In this document: positions 1 to 6,929 of the stretch, piece by piece
Position numbering within the stretch: position 1 is the stretch's first letter
How the letters are laid out: each line of letters opens with the position of its first letter
Assembly: GCA_021205375.1 (NCBI GenBank)
Contig: JAJPXR010000188.1
Coordinates: forward strand, 5,284 to 16,088
DNA length: 10,805 bases
From: Clostridiales bacterium
GTDB lineage: Bacteria; Bacillota; Clostridia; Oscillospirales; Oscillospiraceae
Direction: 5' to 3'
Position numbers and translations under genes: made by a program
The notes under the pieces: model-generated
The model's input: the letters and a program-made list of their open reading frames with translations, nothing else
Told to the model about the DNA's origin: nothing
Databases searched by the model: none

Positions 1-2532
1 GTGACCATCCCGGACAGCGTCACCTCCATTGGCGATTATGCGTTTGGCGGCTGTACCGCCCTGACCGACGTCTATTACTCCGGTTCCGAGGCGGATTGGG
101 AGGCAATCGACATTGGTGACAATAATAGTTGCCTGACCAATGCAACCATCCACTATAACAGCACCGGGCCGGATGACGATGAAACCAATTCTGAATTTTT
201 TGAGCTATGGAGTGATACAAATAGTTTCTATCATAGTTGGAGCACGTTCTATACTTCAGAGTATTACTATGGCTCTGGCGCTGTATACCCTACAACTTAT
301 GGGGACGTATTGCTTTCAAGGTGTACGGACATTCTCGAACAGTGTTGGGTGCAGGAAAAGCTCAATTCACAGCTATATACTTCGTCGGAATATGACTGGC
401 CTGGGATGTGCTTTGGAATTTCAGCGACAATGGTGATTGCTGCAACAGATGGATTGGCTAACATTGGGGATGACACGGACTATTACTCATTGGGTTCACC
501 TCTGAACAATGAAGAGTTGCTCAGTCAGATATGCTTTTATCAGCTTTTGAAAGACTTGAACTGCTTTGAATATGATTGTAAAACGTGTAGTTTATCATTT
601 ACGAACATTTTAACAAGCACTGTAAGACTATCCAGATTTTTAACTGAGTTGAAAAATGAGGCGGAACGATCTCAGGAGGAAAAAGCTCCTTTTCTGTTTA
701 TTTTTAATTATAAAATAAAAGAAGGAGAATGTGCTGGGGATACAGGCGGACATGCGGTCGTTGTTTGTGGATATGAAGATATCAATTATGAATCTGATGG
801 TACTACATATTTATATAGGATAAAGACCTATGATCCGAATGACACGAGTGCTACCTATCGCTACCTGGATATCGCAGAAGATTATTCTGCTTTTACATTC
901 CAAGATAAGAATCATGCTGCTTCTTATAAAACGTATCTCCAGAACGACTATACAAATATGGGCTTTGTGGGGATTGACTCGCTACAAAGCGACATATATG
1001 ATTTAACAGGCAACAGTTCAACCGGCGAGACAAGCGCATCGAGCGGCTCTCAGGTTCAAATGTCCATGTCGGCATATAGTACATTCAAATTGACAAATGC
1101 CGAAGGGGAAACACTGACTTATGATGGCGAAACCTATGACGGCACAATGACTGTATACAACCTGAAAGAAAGCGTCAATGATACCGCTGATGGCACCGGT
1201 TCCTCCGGTGAACTGTTTCTGACGGTGGATGCCAGCAATTATTTCCTTCTAACTGATTTTGAGGATGGATTTGAGCTTGCGGCAGAAATTGACGGCGGTT
1301 ATTATTGTGCCAGCGCCGCCGGTGCAGATACCATCCTGTTGAGCAAGGACGATGGCGTTGTCATTGAGGGCGATTCCGGGTACACCTTTACCGCTGCAAT
1401 CAGCACAGATTTGGATTCCTGCGAACAGATTCGGATTACTGGCAGCACCAGCGGCACCGTTCAACTGGAAAATACAGAGAGCGGCGTCACCTTGACAGCC
1501 GAAAACGAATGTGCAGACGTTGTTGTTGAAACTTATCAGGGTGCAGATTACGCCTATAATACCGTAGACGACAGCGTGGTGGGTGTTGTGGTCTCCGATG
1601 ATACGGACGGAGATACCCTGATTGAAACGATAACTGTAGCCGACCTCACTACCACCTGCACCCTGACCCTCTCCACCACCACCTACACCTATGACGGCAC
1701 TGCCAAGACCCCCGCCGTCACCGTGAAGGACGCGGAGGGCAACACCTTGACCGAAGGCGTGGATTACACCGTCTCCTATAGCGACAACACTGCCGTCGGC
1801 ATCGCTACCGTCACCGTCACTGGCATCGGCAGCTACACCGGCACCGCTACCGCCACCTTCACCATCGAAGAGGCCGCTCAGGAGCCTTCCGGCGACACCG
1901 GGGACACCTCCGGCGATACCAGCGGCGACACCGGGGACACCTCCGGCGACCAGAGTGGCTCCGATGAAGAGACGGTTCCCGCCGCTACCAAGATCACCTC
2001 CGCCATCAACCGGGCCAAGGGCATCAAGCTCACCTGGAACGCCGTGGACGGCGCAACCAGCTATCAGGTCTACCGCAAGGTCGGCAACGGCAGTTGGAAG
2101 AAGGTCAAGACCACCACCGCCACCTCCTGGACCGATACCTCTGCCACCAAGAACGGCACCAAGTATCAGTATAAGGTCTACGCGGTGAACGATTCCGGCA
2201 AGAGCAGCGCTTCCGCCACCAAGACGATTTACCGCCTGACCGCCAAGCACTTCACCCGCGCCAAGAACGTCAAGGGGAAGAAGATCAGCCTCAAGTGGAC
2301 CCGGAACACCAGAGCCACCGGCTATGTGATTCAATACTCCACCAGCAAGAGCTTCACCAGCTCCACCACCAAGACGGTGAAGATCAAGGGCAACAAGAAC
2401 CTGACCACCACCTTGAAGAACCTGAAGAAGGGCAAGACCTACTACATCCGTATGCGGGCCTACAAGACCTCCGGCAGCGTGACCTCTTACGCCGGCTGGA
2501 GCAAGGTCAAGAAGGTTAAGGTCAGGAAGTAA
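1..2532 (+). CDS. Secreted LRR / cysteine-peptidase-like / Ig-like / FN3 mosaic protein (5' partial)
   Basis: The reading frame is open from base 1 and the first residues (TIPDSVTSIGDYAF, then GCTALTDVYY) are the end of a BspA-type leucine-rich repeat, so the true start and signal peptide lie upstream; GTG at base 1 is not a convincing start. Residues about 62-330 form a putative papain-fold cysteine peptidase: GMCFGIS with Cys137 (bases 409-411), GGHAVVVCGY with His251 (751-753), then YDPN with Asp278 or Asn280. A beta-rich region follows (about 345-545), then an Ig-like domain with a YDG motif (about 551-624), a Gly-Asp-Thr-Ser linker (about 627-657) and two FN3-like domains (659-843) ending in a Lys-rich tail. 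There is no LPxTG or C-terminal membrane anchor. The likely role is an extracellular or surface adhesin/peptidase. Peptidase activity is inferred from motif order only; substrate unknown. The peptidase segment is clearly more AT-rich than the rest. The C-terminus matches that of the esterase gene downstream. Confidence 0.85.
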   Translation: MTIPDSVTSIGDYAFGGCTALTDVYYSGSEADWEAIDIGDNNSCLTNATIHYNSTGPDDDETNSEFFELWSDTNSFYHSWSTFYTSEYYYGSGAVYPTTYGDVLLSRCTDILEQCWVQEKLNSQLYTSSEYDWPGMCFGISATMVIAATDGLANIGDDTDYYSLGSPLNNEELLSQICFYQLLKDLNCFEYDCKTCSLSFTNILTSTVRLSRFLTELKNEAERSQEEKAPFLFIFNYKIKEGECAGDTGGHAVVVCGYEDINYESDGTTYLYRIKTYDPNDTSATYRYLDIAEDYSAFTFQDKNHAASYKTYLQNDYTNMGFVGIDSLQSDIYDLTGNSSTGETSASSGSQVQMSMSAYSTFKLTNAEGETLTYDGETYDGTMTVYNLKESVNDTADGTGSSGELFLTVDASNYFLLTDFEDGFELAAEIDGGYYCASAAGADTILLSKDDGVVIEGDSGYTFTAAISTDLDSCEQIRITGSTSGTVQLENTESGVTLTAENECADVVVETYQGADYAYNTVDDSVVGVVVSDDTDGDTLIETITVADLTTTCTLTLSTTTYTYDGTAKTPAVTVKDAEGNTLTEGVDYTVSYSDNTAVGIATVTVTGIGSYTGTATATFTIEEAAQEPSGDTGDTSGDTSGDTGDTSGDQSGSDEETVPAATKITSAINRAKGIKLTWNAVDGATSYQVYRKVGNGSWKKVKTTTATSWTDTSATKNGTKYQYKVYAVNDSGKSSASATKTIYRLTAKHFTRAKNVKGKKISLKWTRNTRATGYVIQYSTSKSFTSSTTKTVKIKGNKNLTTTLKNLKKGKTYYIRMRAYKTSGSVTSYAGWSKVKKVKVRK
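1891..1949 (+). repeat. Direct repeat coding the Gly-Asp-Thr-Ser linker
   Basis: A 26-base unit (ggcgacaccggggacacctc and the next six bases) occurs at 1891-1916 and again, identical, at 1924-1949. The period is 33 bases, that is 11 codons. It encodes the flexible linker GDTGDTSGD between the Ig-like domain and the first FN3 domain. Such in-frame repeats can change copy number by slippage without breaking the gene. Confidence 0.8.
1975..2529 (+). repeat. Two-FN3 C-terminal cassette, copy 1
   Basis: These bases code for two FN3-like domains (VPAATKITS... to ...KVKKVKVRK). The same module, similar at both protein and DNA level, closes the esterase gene at 10062-10610. The last stretch, from TSGSVTSYAGWSKVKKVKV, is identical in protein, and the DNA matches base for base over roughly the last 45 bases before the two copies diverge near the stop codon. 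The module is rich in Lys and Thr, which would make it basic. A surface-binding or wall-association role is inferred, not shown. Confidence 0.85.
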
Positions 2533-2574
2533 CACAAACCGGCTCTGCCCGTGAAAGGCACAGCCGAATCAACC

Positions 2575-2612
2575 AAACAACCGCGCACGGGGCGACCTGT
2601 GCGCGGTTGTTT
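2575..2612. terminator. Bidirectional intrinsic terminator between convergent genes
   Basis: A perfect 14-bp stem (2575-2588 with 2599-2612) encloses a 10-base loop. The stem starts with AAAC and ends with GTTT, so U-rich tails occur in both directions, which suits its place between the 3' ends of the rightward gene (stop at 2532) and the leftward operon (stop at 2819). An additional imperfect hairpin (2540-2549 with 2557-2566, one mismatch) lies just after the stop codon. The GC core and loop closely match the terminator at 10659-10692. The 206 bases from 2613 to 2818 contain no gene that I can support; a short hairpin (2675-2681 with 2687-2693) lacks a U-run. Confidence 0.85.
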
Positions 2613-2818
2613 CTGCAAAAGGAGCAAAATTGGAATGGTGAATGGTGGGTAAAGCGTTTCACGCATGGCAGAACAGGGAGATCCGCTCTCCTTTGCCCGG
2701 CCTGGACCTTCGACTTTGGCTGACCGCCTGCCTCTGATTCCATGAGACTGCGCCGCCCGGCAAAACAGCGGCATTCAAAGCGCTGGAGCGCGGGTGTCCC
2801 CTCGTTGCGGAACATGCG

Positions 2819-3469
2819 TCATGCCTTTTGTGTCGTTGTTATCATATGGACCGCCACGCCGGAGAGGATAAGACAAACACCGGTTCCGGTCAACACGATC
2901 ATGGTTTGGGAAAACGCCCAGTTTCGTCCAAAATGCAATAGCATTGCGATTTCCAGAGACAGCAGAGAGACCAGGGCCGATGCGAAGCTGATCCGCTGAG
3001 ACGCGAGGAAAACCGGCTCCCGCAGGCCGCGGTATTTGACCAGGTTTCTGATAGCCAGCCCGACGCGGTAAAAGGTATAGGCAGCCACAGCGTAGATCAA
3101 GTATCCGCCATAATGGGAGCCATTACCGTTCTTCAATGCCAGCACCACGATACCGGACAGAATAAAATTCATGCACAGCAGCAAAATGCCACAGATACGG
3201 TATCTTTTCCACCCATTGATTTTCCTGCACGTATGTCCACGCAGTTCCCCCAGCAAGAGCAGACGGGCCAGCATCAGCAAAACATAATAGCAGCCCAGCG
3301 TCAAAAACCAGTAGGATCGATAGTAAATGCCACAAATCATTTCCCAAATCGCATACAGCAGATTGCCTGCGAGTGAGATTGTCAACGATATGGAGGATTT
3401 GAGCTGCTGATCTGACAGACATCGGAAAATCACCGGTTTGGAACGCAAAAATGTTCTTAGCTGTTTCAT
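2819..3469 (-). CDS. Six-helix integral membrane protein of unknown function
   Basis: This 216-residue protein has six hydrophobic segments at about residues 26-49, 52-74, 91-112, 119-140, 161-180 and 186-210, with basic loops between them (for example RGHTCRKINGWKRYR at about 77-91). I recognise no transporter or enzyme signature. The ATG at 3469 lies three bases after the stop of the TetR gene, with no strong Shine-Dalgarno sequence, so translational coupling to the regulator is likely. It is the last gene of a leftward three-gene operon. A role in export or stress resistance controlled by the TetR regulator would fit known gene neighbourhoods, but this is inference only. Confidence 0.75.
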   Translation of the reverse strand: MKQLRTFLRSKPVIFRCLSDQQLKSSISLTISLAGNLLYAIWEMICGIYYRSYWFLTLGCYYVLLMLARLLLLGELRGHTCRKINGWKRYRICGILLLCMNFILSGIVVLALKNGNGSHYGGYLIYAVAAYTFYRVGLAIRNLVKYRGLREPVFLASQRISFASALVSLLSLEIAMLLHFGRNWAFSQTMIVLTGTGVCLILSGVAVHMITTTQKA

Positions 3470-3472
3470 TTG

Positions 3473-4051
3473 TCAACGCCTGACTGCGTTCATTATGATC
3501 CTGGCGATGTCGTCCACGGTGGTCTGGCAGTCCAGCAGAAGCCAGCGACGGACGATTCCCATCATGCCCTGTATGTAAAAAGCGAGGAGATAGTCCCGCT
3601 CCTCTTCGGGGACCCCATAGCGCTGCAATATGGGGTCAAAGATGGTGCAGAACAGCGAGGCATATGTTTGGTCTGTCCGCATGATTTCCGGCTTGGCGAG
3701 TGCGACTTTGAACACCGTCCGATGTTCCGATATATACGTCAGATACGGGACCAGATAGTCCGGCGTGACCAGAAACAGTTGCTCCAGAGTAGCCGTCCTG
3801 ATGGTCTGCTGGAACTCCGACAGGGTGGTCTGAAAATATTCGCTGAACTGCCGGTTCATGTTCTCCACGCACTCGGTCAGCAGATCTGCGATGGTCTCAT
3901 AGTGTAGATAGAAGGTGGAACGATTGACGCCTGCCTCCGCGCAGAGCTCCTTGACCGTGATGTATTCGAAGTCTTTTTGCTCCAGGAGGCGCAGAAAGGC
4001 TTCGTCCATTTTCCTGGCTGTGTTGAAATATTTGCTCTCAGCTTTTGTCAT
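3473..4051 (-). CDS. TetR/AcrR-family transcriptional regulator
   Basis: The 192-residue product has the usual TetR size. Its N-terminus carries the helix-turn-helix (ITVKELCAEAGVNRSTFYLH, about residues 31-50) followed by YETIADLL, the standard end of the TetR DNA-binding domain; the remainder is a helical ligand-binding/dimer domain without recognisable specificity. I place the start at ATG 4051 because AAGGA lies seven bases upstream. An in-frame GTG at 4072 would add seven residues (a Lys/Arg-rich KRKENG stretch) but lacks a better ribosome site. It sits 29 bases after the small membrane-protein gene and three bases before the six-helix membrane-protein gene, so all three are probably one transcript. 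Autoregulation is typical of the family; its ligand and operator are unknown. Confidence 0.92.
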   Translation of the reverse strand: MTKAESKYFNTARKMDEAFLRLLEQKDFEYITVKELCAEAGVNRSTFYLHYETIADLLTECVENMNRQFSEYFQTTLSEFQQTIRTATLEQLFLVTPDYLVPYLTYISEHRTVFKVALAKPEIMRTDQTYASLFCTIFDPILQRYGVPEEERDYLLAFYIQGMMGIVRRWLLLDCQTTVDDIARIIMNAVRR

Positions 4052-4080
4052 TCCGTTTTCCTTCCGTTTCACCGCGCAAA

Positions 4081-4434
4081 TCAGCCCTCGCTGATCTCCT
4101 TTGCCAACTGCATGATTTCAAAAGCGTACTTTTGCTTCCCCCTCTCCGAAATTTTCCGGTAGAGGGGATAATTGACCGCCATCACCAAAAATCCTGCGAC
4201 CCCGATGACGATGCCCATCGCCATCGTCGCTCTGCCGGGTGTTCCGATCACCTGCATGGACAGGCACATCCCAACACCCGCCACCAGGGCGCCGACGATC
4301 CCGAAGAAATAAGCGAAAACGGTGGCCGGCAGCTTGGCCTTGCGGTCCAGCTTTTTCAGGGCGACGACCTTGGATGTATCCTTGGGCGCATACTCATTGG
4401 CGAGGGCTTCTGCAAAAATTTTGTCTGTGTTCAT
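4081..4434 (-). CDS. Small two-helix membrane protein, conserved-hypothetical type
   Basis: The 117-residue protein has a soluble N-terminus (MNTDKIFAEALANEYAPKDT), a Lys-rich stretch, two hydrophobic helices (about 37-60 and 69-91) and a charged C-terminal helix ending EIMQLAKEISEG. The frame is open 30 codons further upstream, but the start at 4434 is chosen because AAGGAGG lies eight bases before the ATG. From memory, similar small Firmicutes proteins are sometimes labelled dihydropteridine reductase; I see no Rossmann or flavin motif and do not adopt that name. It is the first gene of the leftward operon with the TetR regulator. Confidence 0.8.
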   Translation of the reverse strand: MNTDKIFAEALANEYAPKDTSKVVALKKLDRKAKLPATVFAYFFGIVGALVAGVGMCLSMQVIGTPGRATMAMGIVIGVAGFLVMAVNYPLYRKISERGKQKYAFEIMQLAKEISEG

Positions 4435-4463
4435 CTGGTGAACCTCCTTGGTTTTGATAGGTT

Positions 4464-4473
4464 CATTATAATG
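4464..4473 (-). promoter_or_regulatory. Candidate -10 box of the TetR operon, inside a 10-bp palindrome
   Basis: On the minus strand a perfect TATAAT occupies 4470-4465, about 30 bases upstream of the ATG at 4434. It lies within the perfect palindrome CATTATAATG (4464-4473). No good -35 hexamer is visible at 16-18 bases (TTCCGG at 17), so the promoter may need an activator or the call may be wrong. The palindrome over a -10 box could be a repressor site, though it is short for a TetR operator. Confidence 0.4.
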
Positions 4474-4568
4474 CGTCCAATGGTCTGCCGGAACGACACA
4501 AACCGCAATTGGTGTTGTTTTCAAGCTTTATGGCGCTCGCTGCATTCCATTCTATCACAAAACATCGC

Positions 4569-4594
4569 TGCTCCACCAGCAAGGAGCGTTTTTT
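4569..4594 (+). terminator. Terminator-like hairpin in the divergent intergenic region
   Basis: TGCTCC (4569-4574) pairs with GGAGCG (4583-4588, including one G-U pair) and is followed at once by six T residues (4589-4594). It reads rightward, yet no rightward gene precedes it, so it may insulate the esterase leader from stray transcription coming out of the operon region. An alternative stem, CCACCA (4573-4578) with TGGTGG (4594-4599), would exclude the first. The stem is short, so confidence is low. Confidence 0.35.
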
Positions 4595-4825
4595 GGTGGT
4601 TCTTGTGTCGTTTGTCCCTAAAAGCTAAATTTTACCAGGCAAGGAGGACAGAAGCAGCCGCAGAAGCATGATTTTGAAAGGCCCTTCGATAGCAACAGGC
4701 ATATCTGCAACGGCCCGTCAATTTCCCAGGTTATTTGCCACAAAGCGTAAAAACAGATAGCGCAGCATGGAGGAATATTGGCAAAATGACCCAAAATGAG
4801 CGGATGTTTCTGGCAGTTTTGCGAA

Positions 4826-4854
4826 TAGATTTGAAAAGGACTTTGCGTTAGAAT
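4826..4854 (+). promoter_or_regulatory. Candidate promoter of the esterase gene
   Basis: TAGAAT (4849-4854) matches five of six positions of a sigma-A -10 box. Seventeen bases upstream is TAGATT (4826-4831), a weak -35 matching three of six. Transcription would start near 4861, giving a leader of about 228 bases before the ATG at 5089. A better -35-like TTGAAA (4831-4836) is only 12 bases from TAGAAT and does not fit. No other convincing promoter is seen between 4600 and 5088. Confidence 0.35.
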
Positions 4855-4882
4855 ACTAGTATACCAGACGGAGGGCTGGTAT
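4853..4882 (+). promoter_or_regulatory. Palindrome and hairpin at the predicted transcription start
   Basis: ATACTAGTAT (4853-4862) is a perfect 10-bp palindrome overlapping the candidate -10/+1 region. TAGTATACCA at 4857-4866 resembles the half-palindromic TNGT...ACNA sites known for FadR-subfamily GntR regulators; this assignment is inference. Immediately after, ATACCAG (4861-4867) pairs perfectly with CTGGTAT (4876-4882). Its eight-base loop (ACGGAGGG) contains the Shine-Dalgarno sequence of the upstream ORF, and the stem includes the first two bases of its ATG. Confidence 0.4.
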
Positions 4883-5075
4883 GTCCGCCCAGTTTGCCCA
4901 AGCGCCCAGCTTTGCTGCTCTGTGGGGTTCCCACAGGACAGCGGCAGAGCCATTCGCTCCCACAGGTGTCTGCCCCACCTGTAGGCGGATGACAGGGCTG
5001 TGTGGGTCATTCGGAATTGGAGGAGGTGAGGTCATTCGGACAAATGCCGTCACACAGGCAGTAACATCTTTTTGA
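4881..5075 (+). CDS. Possible 64-residue upstream ORF (leader peptide) of the esterase gene
   Basis: ATG 4881 is preceded by GGAGGG (4870-4875) at five bases, a credible ribosome site. The ORF runs the whole leader and stops at 5073-5075, overlapping the start of the AAAGGAG ribosome site of the esterase gene and 13 bases before its ATG. The peptide has no signal sequence or membrane helix; its one notable feature is a cysteine cluster (CPTCRRMTGLC, about residues 31-41). I recognise no family. It may be a regulatory leader peptide or a chance frame across a structured leader. Confidence 0.35.
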   Translation: MSAQFAQAPSFAALWGSHRTAAEPFAPTGVCPTCRRMTGLCGSFGIGGGEVIRTNAVTQAVTSF

Positions 5076-5088
5076 AAGGAGTATAGCA

Positions 5089-5607
5089 ATGAAGAAAAAA
5101 TTGCTGCGCCTTACCAGCGCAACACTGGCCCTGGCTATGGTCCTGAGCATCGGCAGCACTGGCATCGCTTATGCGGCGGAGGAAAGTGCCAACAGCTCCG
5201 GTTCTCTGACCGAAAGCATTGCGGAACTCTTGGAGGCAGTTGCCGAGGACGAGGATTCGTCCGAGGGAGCAGCGGAAGATGACTCAAACGGTTCGACTTC
5301 TGAGGAAGCAGAGCCGGAAGAAGAAGCATCTGACGCCGAAGCTGCTGAAGAAGACCCTGCAGAAGAAGAACCCGCTGAGGAAGCAGAGGAAACCGAGACC
5401 GAAGAGGAAGTGGTCGCAGAGGCCCTTGAGACGGAGGAAGAAACGACCGATCTGACTGCCGTCATCGAGCAGGCTGAGGCCCTGGTCGAGACCGACTACA
5501 AGACCTCCACCTGGTCCGCTTTTGAGACCGCTCTGGAGGACGCGCAGACCGTTGCAGCCGACGCCGACGCCACCCAGGGGAGATGGACGCCGCTGCCGCT
5601 GCTCTGA
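5089..5607 (+). CDS. N-terminal part of the frameshifted esterase: signal peptide, acidic region, half FIVAR
   Basis: ATG 5089 has AAGGAG seven bases upstream (5076-5081). Residues 1-29 are a classical Sec signal peptide (MKKKLLRLTS, a hydrophobic core, then GIAYA before the predicted cleavage). Residues about 40-120 are very rich in Glu, Asp and Ala (for example EEDPAEEEPAEEAEETETEE), probably a disordered spacer. A FIVAR domain begins at about residue 121 (DLTAVIEQAEALVETDYKTS) but after Gln163 the frame is lost and reads GRWTPLPLL to a stop. The aligned site in the third unit reads CAG GAG GAA GTA GAC; here it is CAG GGG AGA TGG AC, one base short. Restoring one base joins this to the next frame and gives a protein of 1841 residues. 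As read, the product would be a secreted acidic stub without catalytic domain. Confidence 0.85.
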   Translation: MKKKLLRLTSATLALAMVLSIGSTGIAYAAEESANSSGSLTESIAELLEAVAEDEDSSEGAAEDDSNGSTSEEAEPEEEASDAEAAEEDPAEEEPAEEAEETETEEEVVAEALETEEETTDLTAVIEQAEALVETDYKTSTWSAFETALEDAQTVAADADATQGRWTPLPLL

Positions 5608-6929
5608 CCGCCGCCATCGACGCACTGGAGGCAATGCCTGAAATCGACTACACCCAGTACGACAAGGGTGTGACCGTTATCGAGAGCGCGGAGTCTCCCA
5701 CCGGCTATCTGGCCGTCTTTGTCTATGAGGAAGAGGATTCCTATTCTGGTATCACCGGCGACATCAATAAGGTAGTGCTGTACAGCGACTGCATGATGCT
5801 GTTCGACCCCGATGACGGAGAAGTCGGCTCCATCAGCGCCCAGTACGCCATTGACCCCTGGAACTACACCGCTGGCCTGGCCAACGCAGGCGGTAGCAGC
5901 GATGTGGCCTATTACGTGACGATGGTGGAGTTTGCCGACGGCCTGTGGGGAACGCAAATTCCTCTTGCCAGCGGCGCGTATGTCTACAACTTCACCGTTT
6001 ACGACACTGAGGGTAACTCCAAGTCCCGCCTGGATGACCCCAACAACCCCACCATGACCAACACGGCTACCGGCATCTCCAGCCTGTCCAGCATGGTCTA
6101 TGTGGACTACAACGAGGAAACGATGGGCACCAGCGAATACGCTGACCGCACCATTGAGAACCCCCGCACCGATGGGCAGACCGGTACGGTGGTGACCACC
6201 TCCTACACCGGCGCGGACGGCACCGAGCACGGCCTGGCGATCTATCTGCCTTATGGCTATGACGCGGACCAGGCGGAGGCGTACAACGTCCTGTACCTGT
6301 CCCACGGCACCTCCGGCGACATCTACGGCGATGAGCTGCGCTGGATGAACGAGGGCGCAGTTGCCAACATCATGGACAACTTGATTGCCGAAGGCACCAT
6401 CGAGCCCTTCGTGGTCGTCACCATGAACAACCAGCAGTATGGCCAGGGCGACGGGCACTCCGGCGCGAACTGGAAGTACTCTGACATCGAGGAAGACCAG
6501 CAGCTCATCATGGAGTTCGTGGAAGCCAACTACAACGTCAGCACTGAAGTCTCTGGCCGCGCTTACGCCGGTCTGTCCATGGGCGGCTCCACCACCAGCA
6601 ATATGCTGATGTATCACGCCGACTGGTTCAGCTACTATGGCATCTGGAGCTACGCCAACACCGACGGCTCCTATGGCGGCGTGGACGGCATCGACAGCGA
6701 GACGATTCAGTCCTATCTGTCCGATTACGTCGGCTCCGTCAACATTATGCTGGCCGCCGGTAAGTGGGACTTCGGCAACTCCGTGGTCAACGACTTCGGC
6801 GCTACCCTGACCGAGCTGGGCTTCGACTATGACTATCTGGAAGTTCCCACCGCCCACGACTGGGAAGGCTGGCAGCTTATGTTCGCCTATGCCGCTGAGA
6901 ACTTCTTCTTCCAGAACGAGGAAGAGACT
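5446..6929 (+). repeat. Tandem unit I: FIVAR + esterase module 1
   Basis: FIVAR 1 runs about 5446-5642 and contains the frameshift. The esterase module runs from IDYTQYDKGVTVIE (5643) to QNEEETVD. It is the longest of the three esterases, with extra residues after the MNNQ motif (QQYGQGDGHSG) and after the IWSYA motif (a Gly/Ser/Asp-rich stretch). Unit I resembles unit III far more than unit II, in both FIVAR and esterase parts. Confidence 0.85.

Noticed and set aside
1..3. GTG at base 1 as a true start codon of the first gene
   Set aside because: No upstream sequence is available, and the frame begins inside a leucine-rich repeat with no signal peptide, so the gene is cut by the window edge.
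1249..2535. A 428-codon open frame on the minus strand, opposite the first gene
   Set aside because: Same kind of antisense artefact: low-complexity Gly/Ala/Val/Leu product opposite well-recognised Ig-like and FN3 coding sequence.
4435..4524. Thirty extra N-terminal codons for the small membrane protein
   Set aside because: A strong AAGGAGG eight bases before ATG 4434 and a TATAAT box inside the extension argue for the shorter form.
4045..4671. A rightward 208-codon ORF across the TetR operon start and intergenic region
   Set aside because: It lies antisense to the small membrane-protein gene, which has clear helices and a ribosome site; the predicted peptide has no domain features.
4786..4851. 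A 21-residue ORF (MTQNERMFLAVLRIDLKRTL...) with GGAGG 12 bases upstream
   Set aside because: The spacing is too long for a good ribosome site, the peptide matches nothing I know, and it overlaps the candidate promoter of the esterase gene. It could be real but cannot be supported.
4831..4854. TTGAAA with TAGAAT as a promoter pair
   Set aside because: The spacer is only 12 bases; a weaker -35 at the normal 17 bases was preferred.
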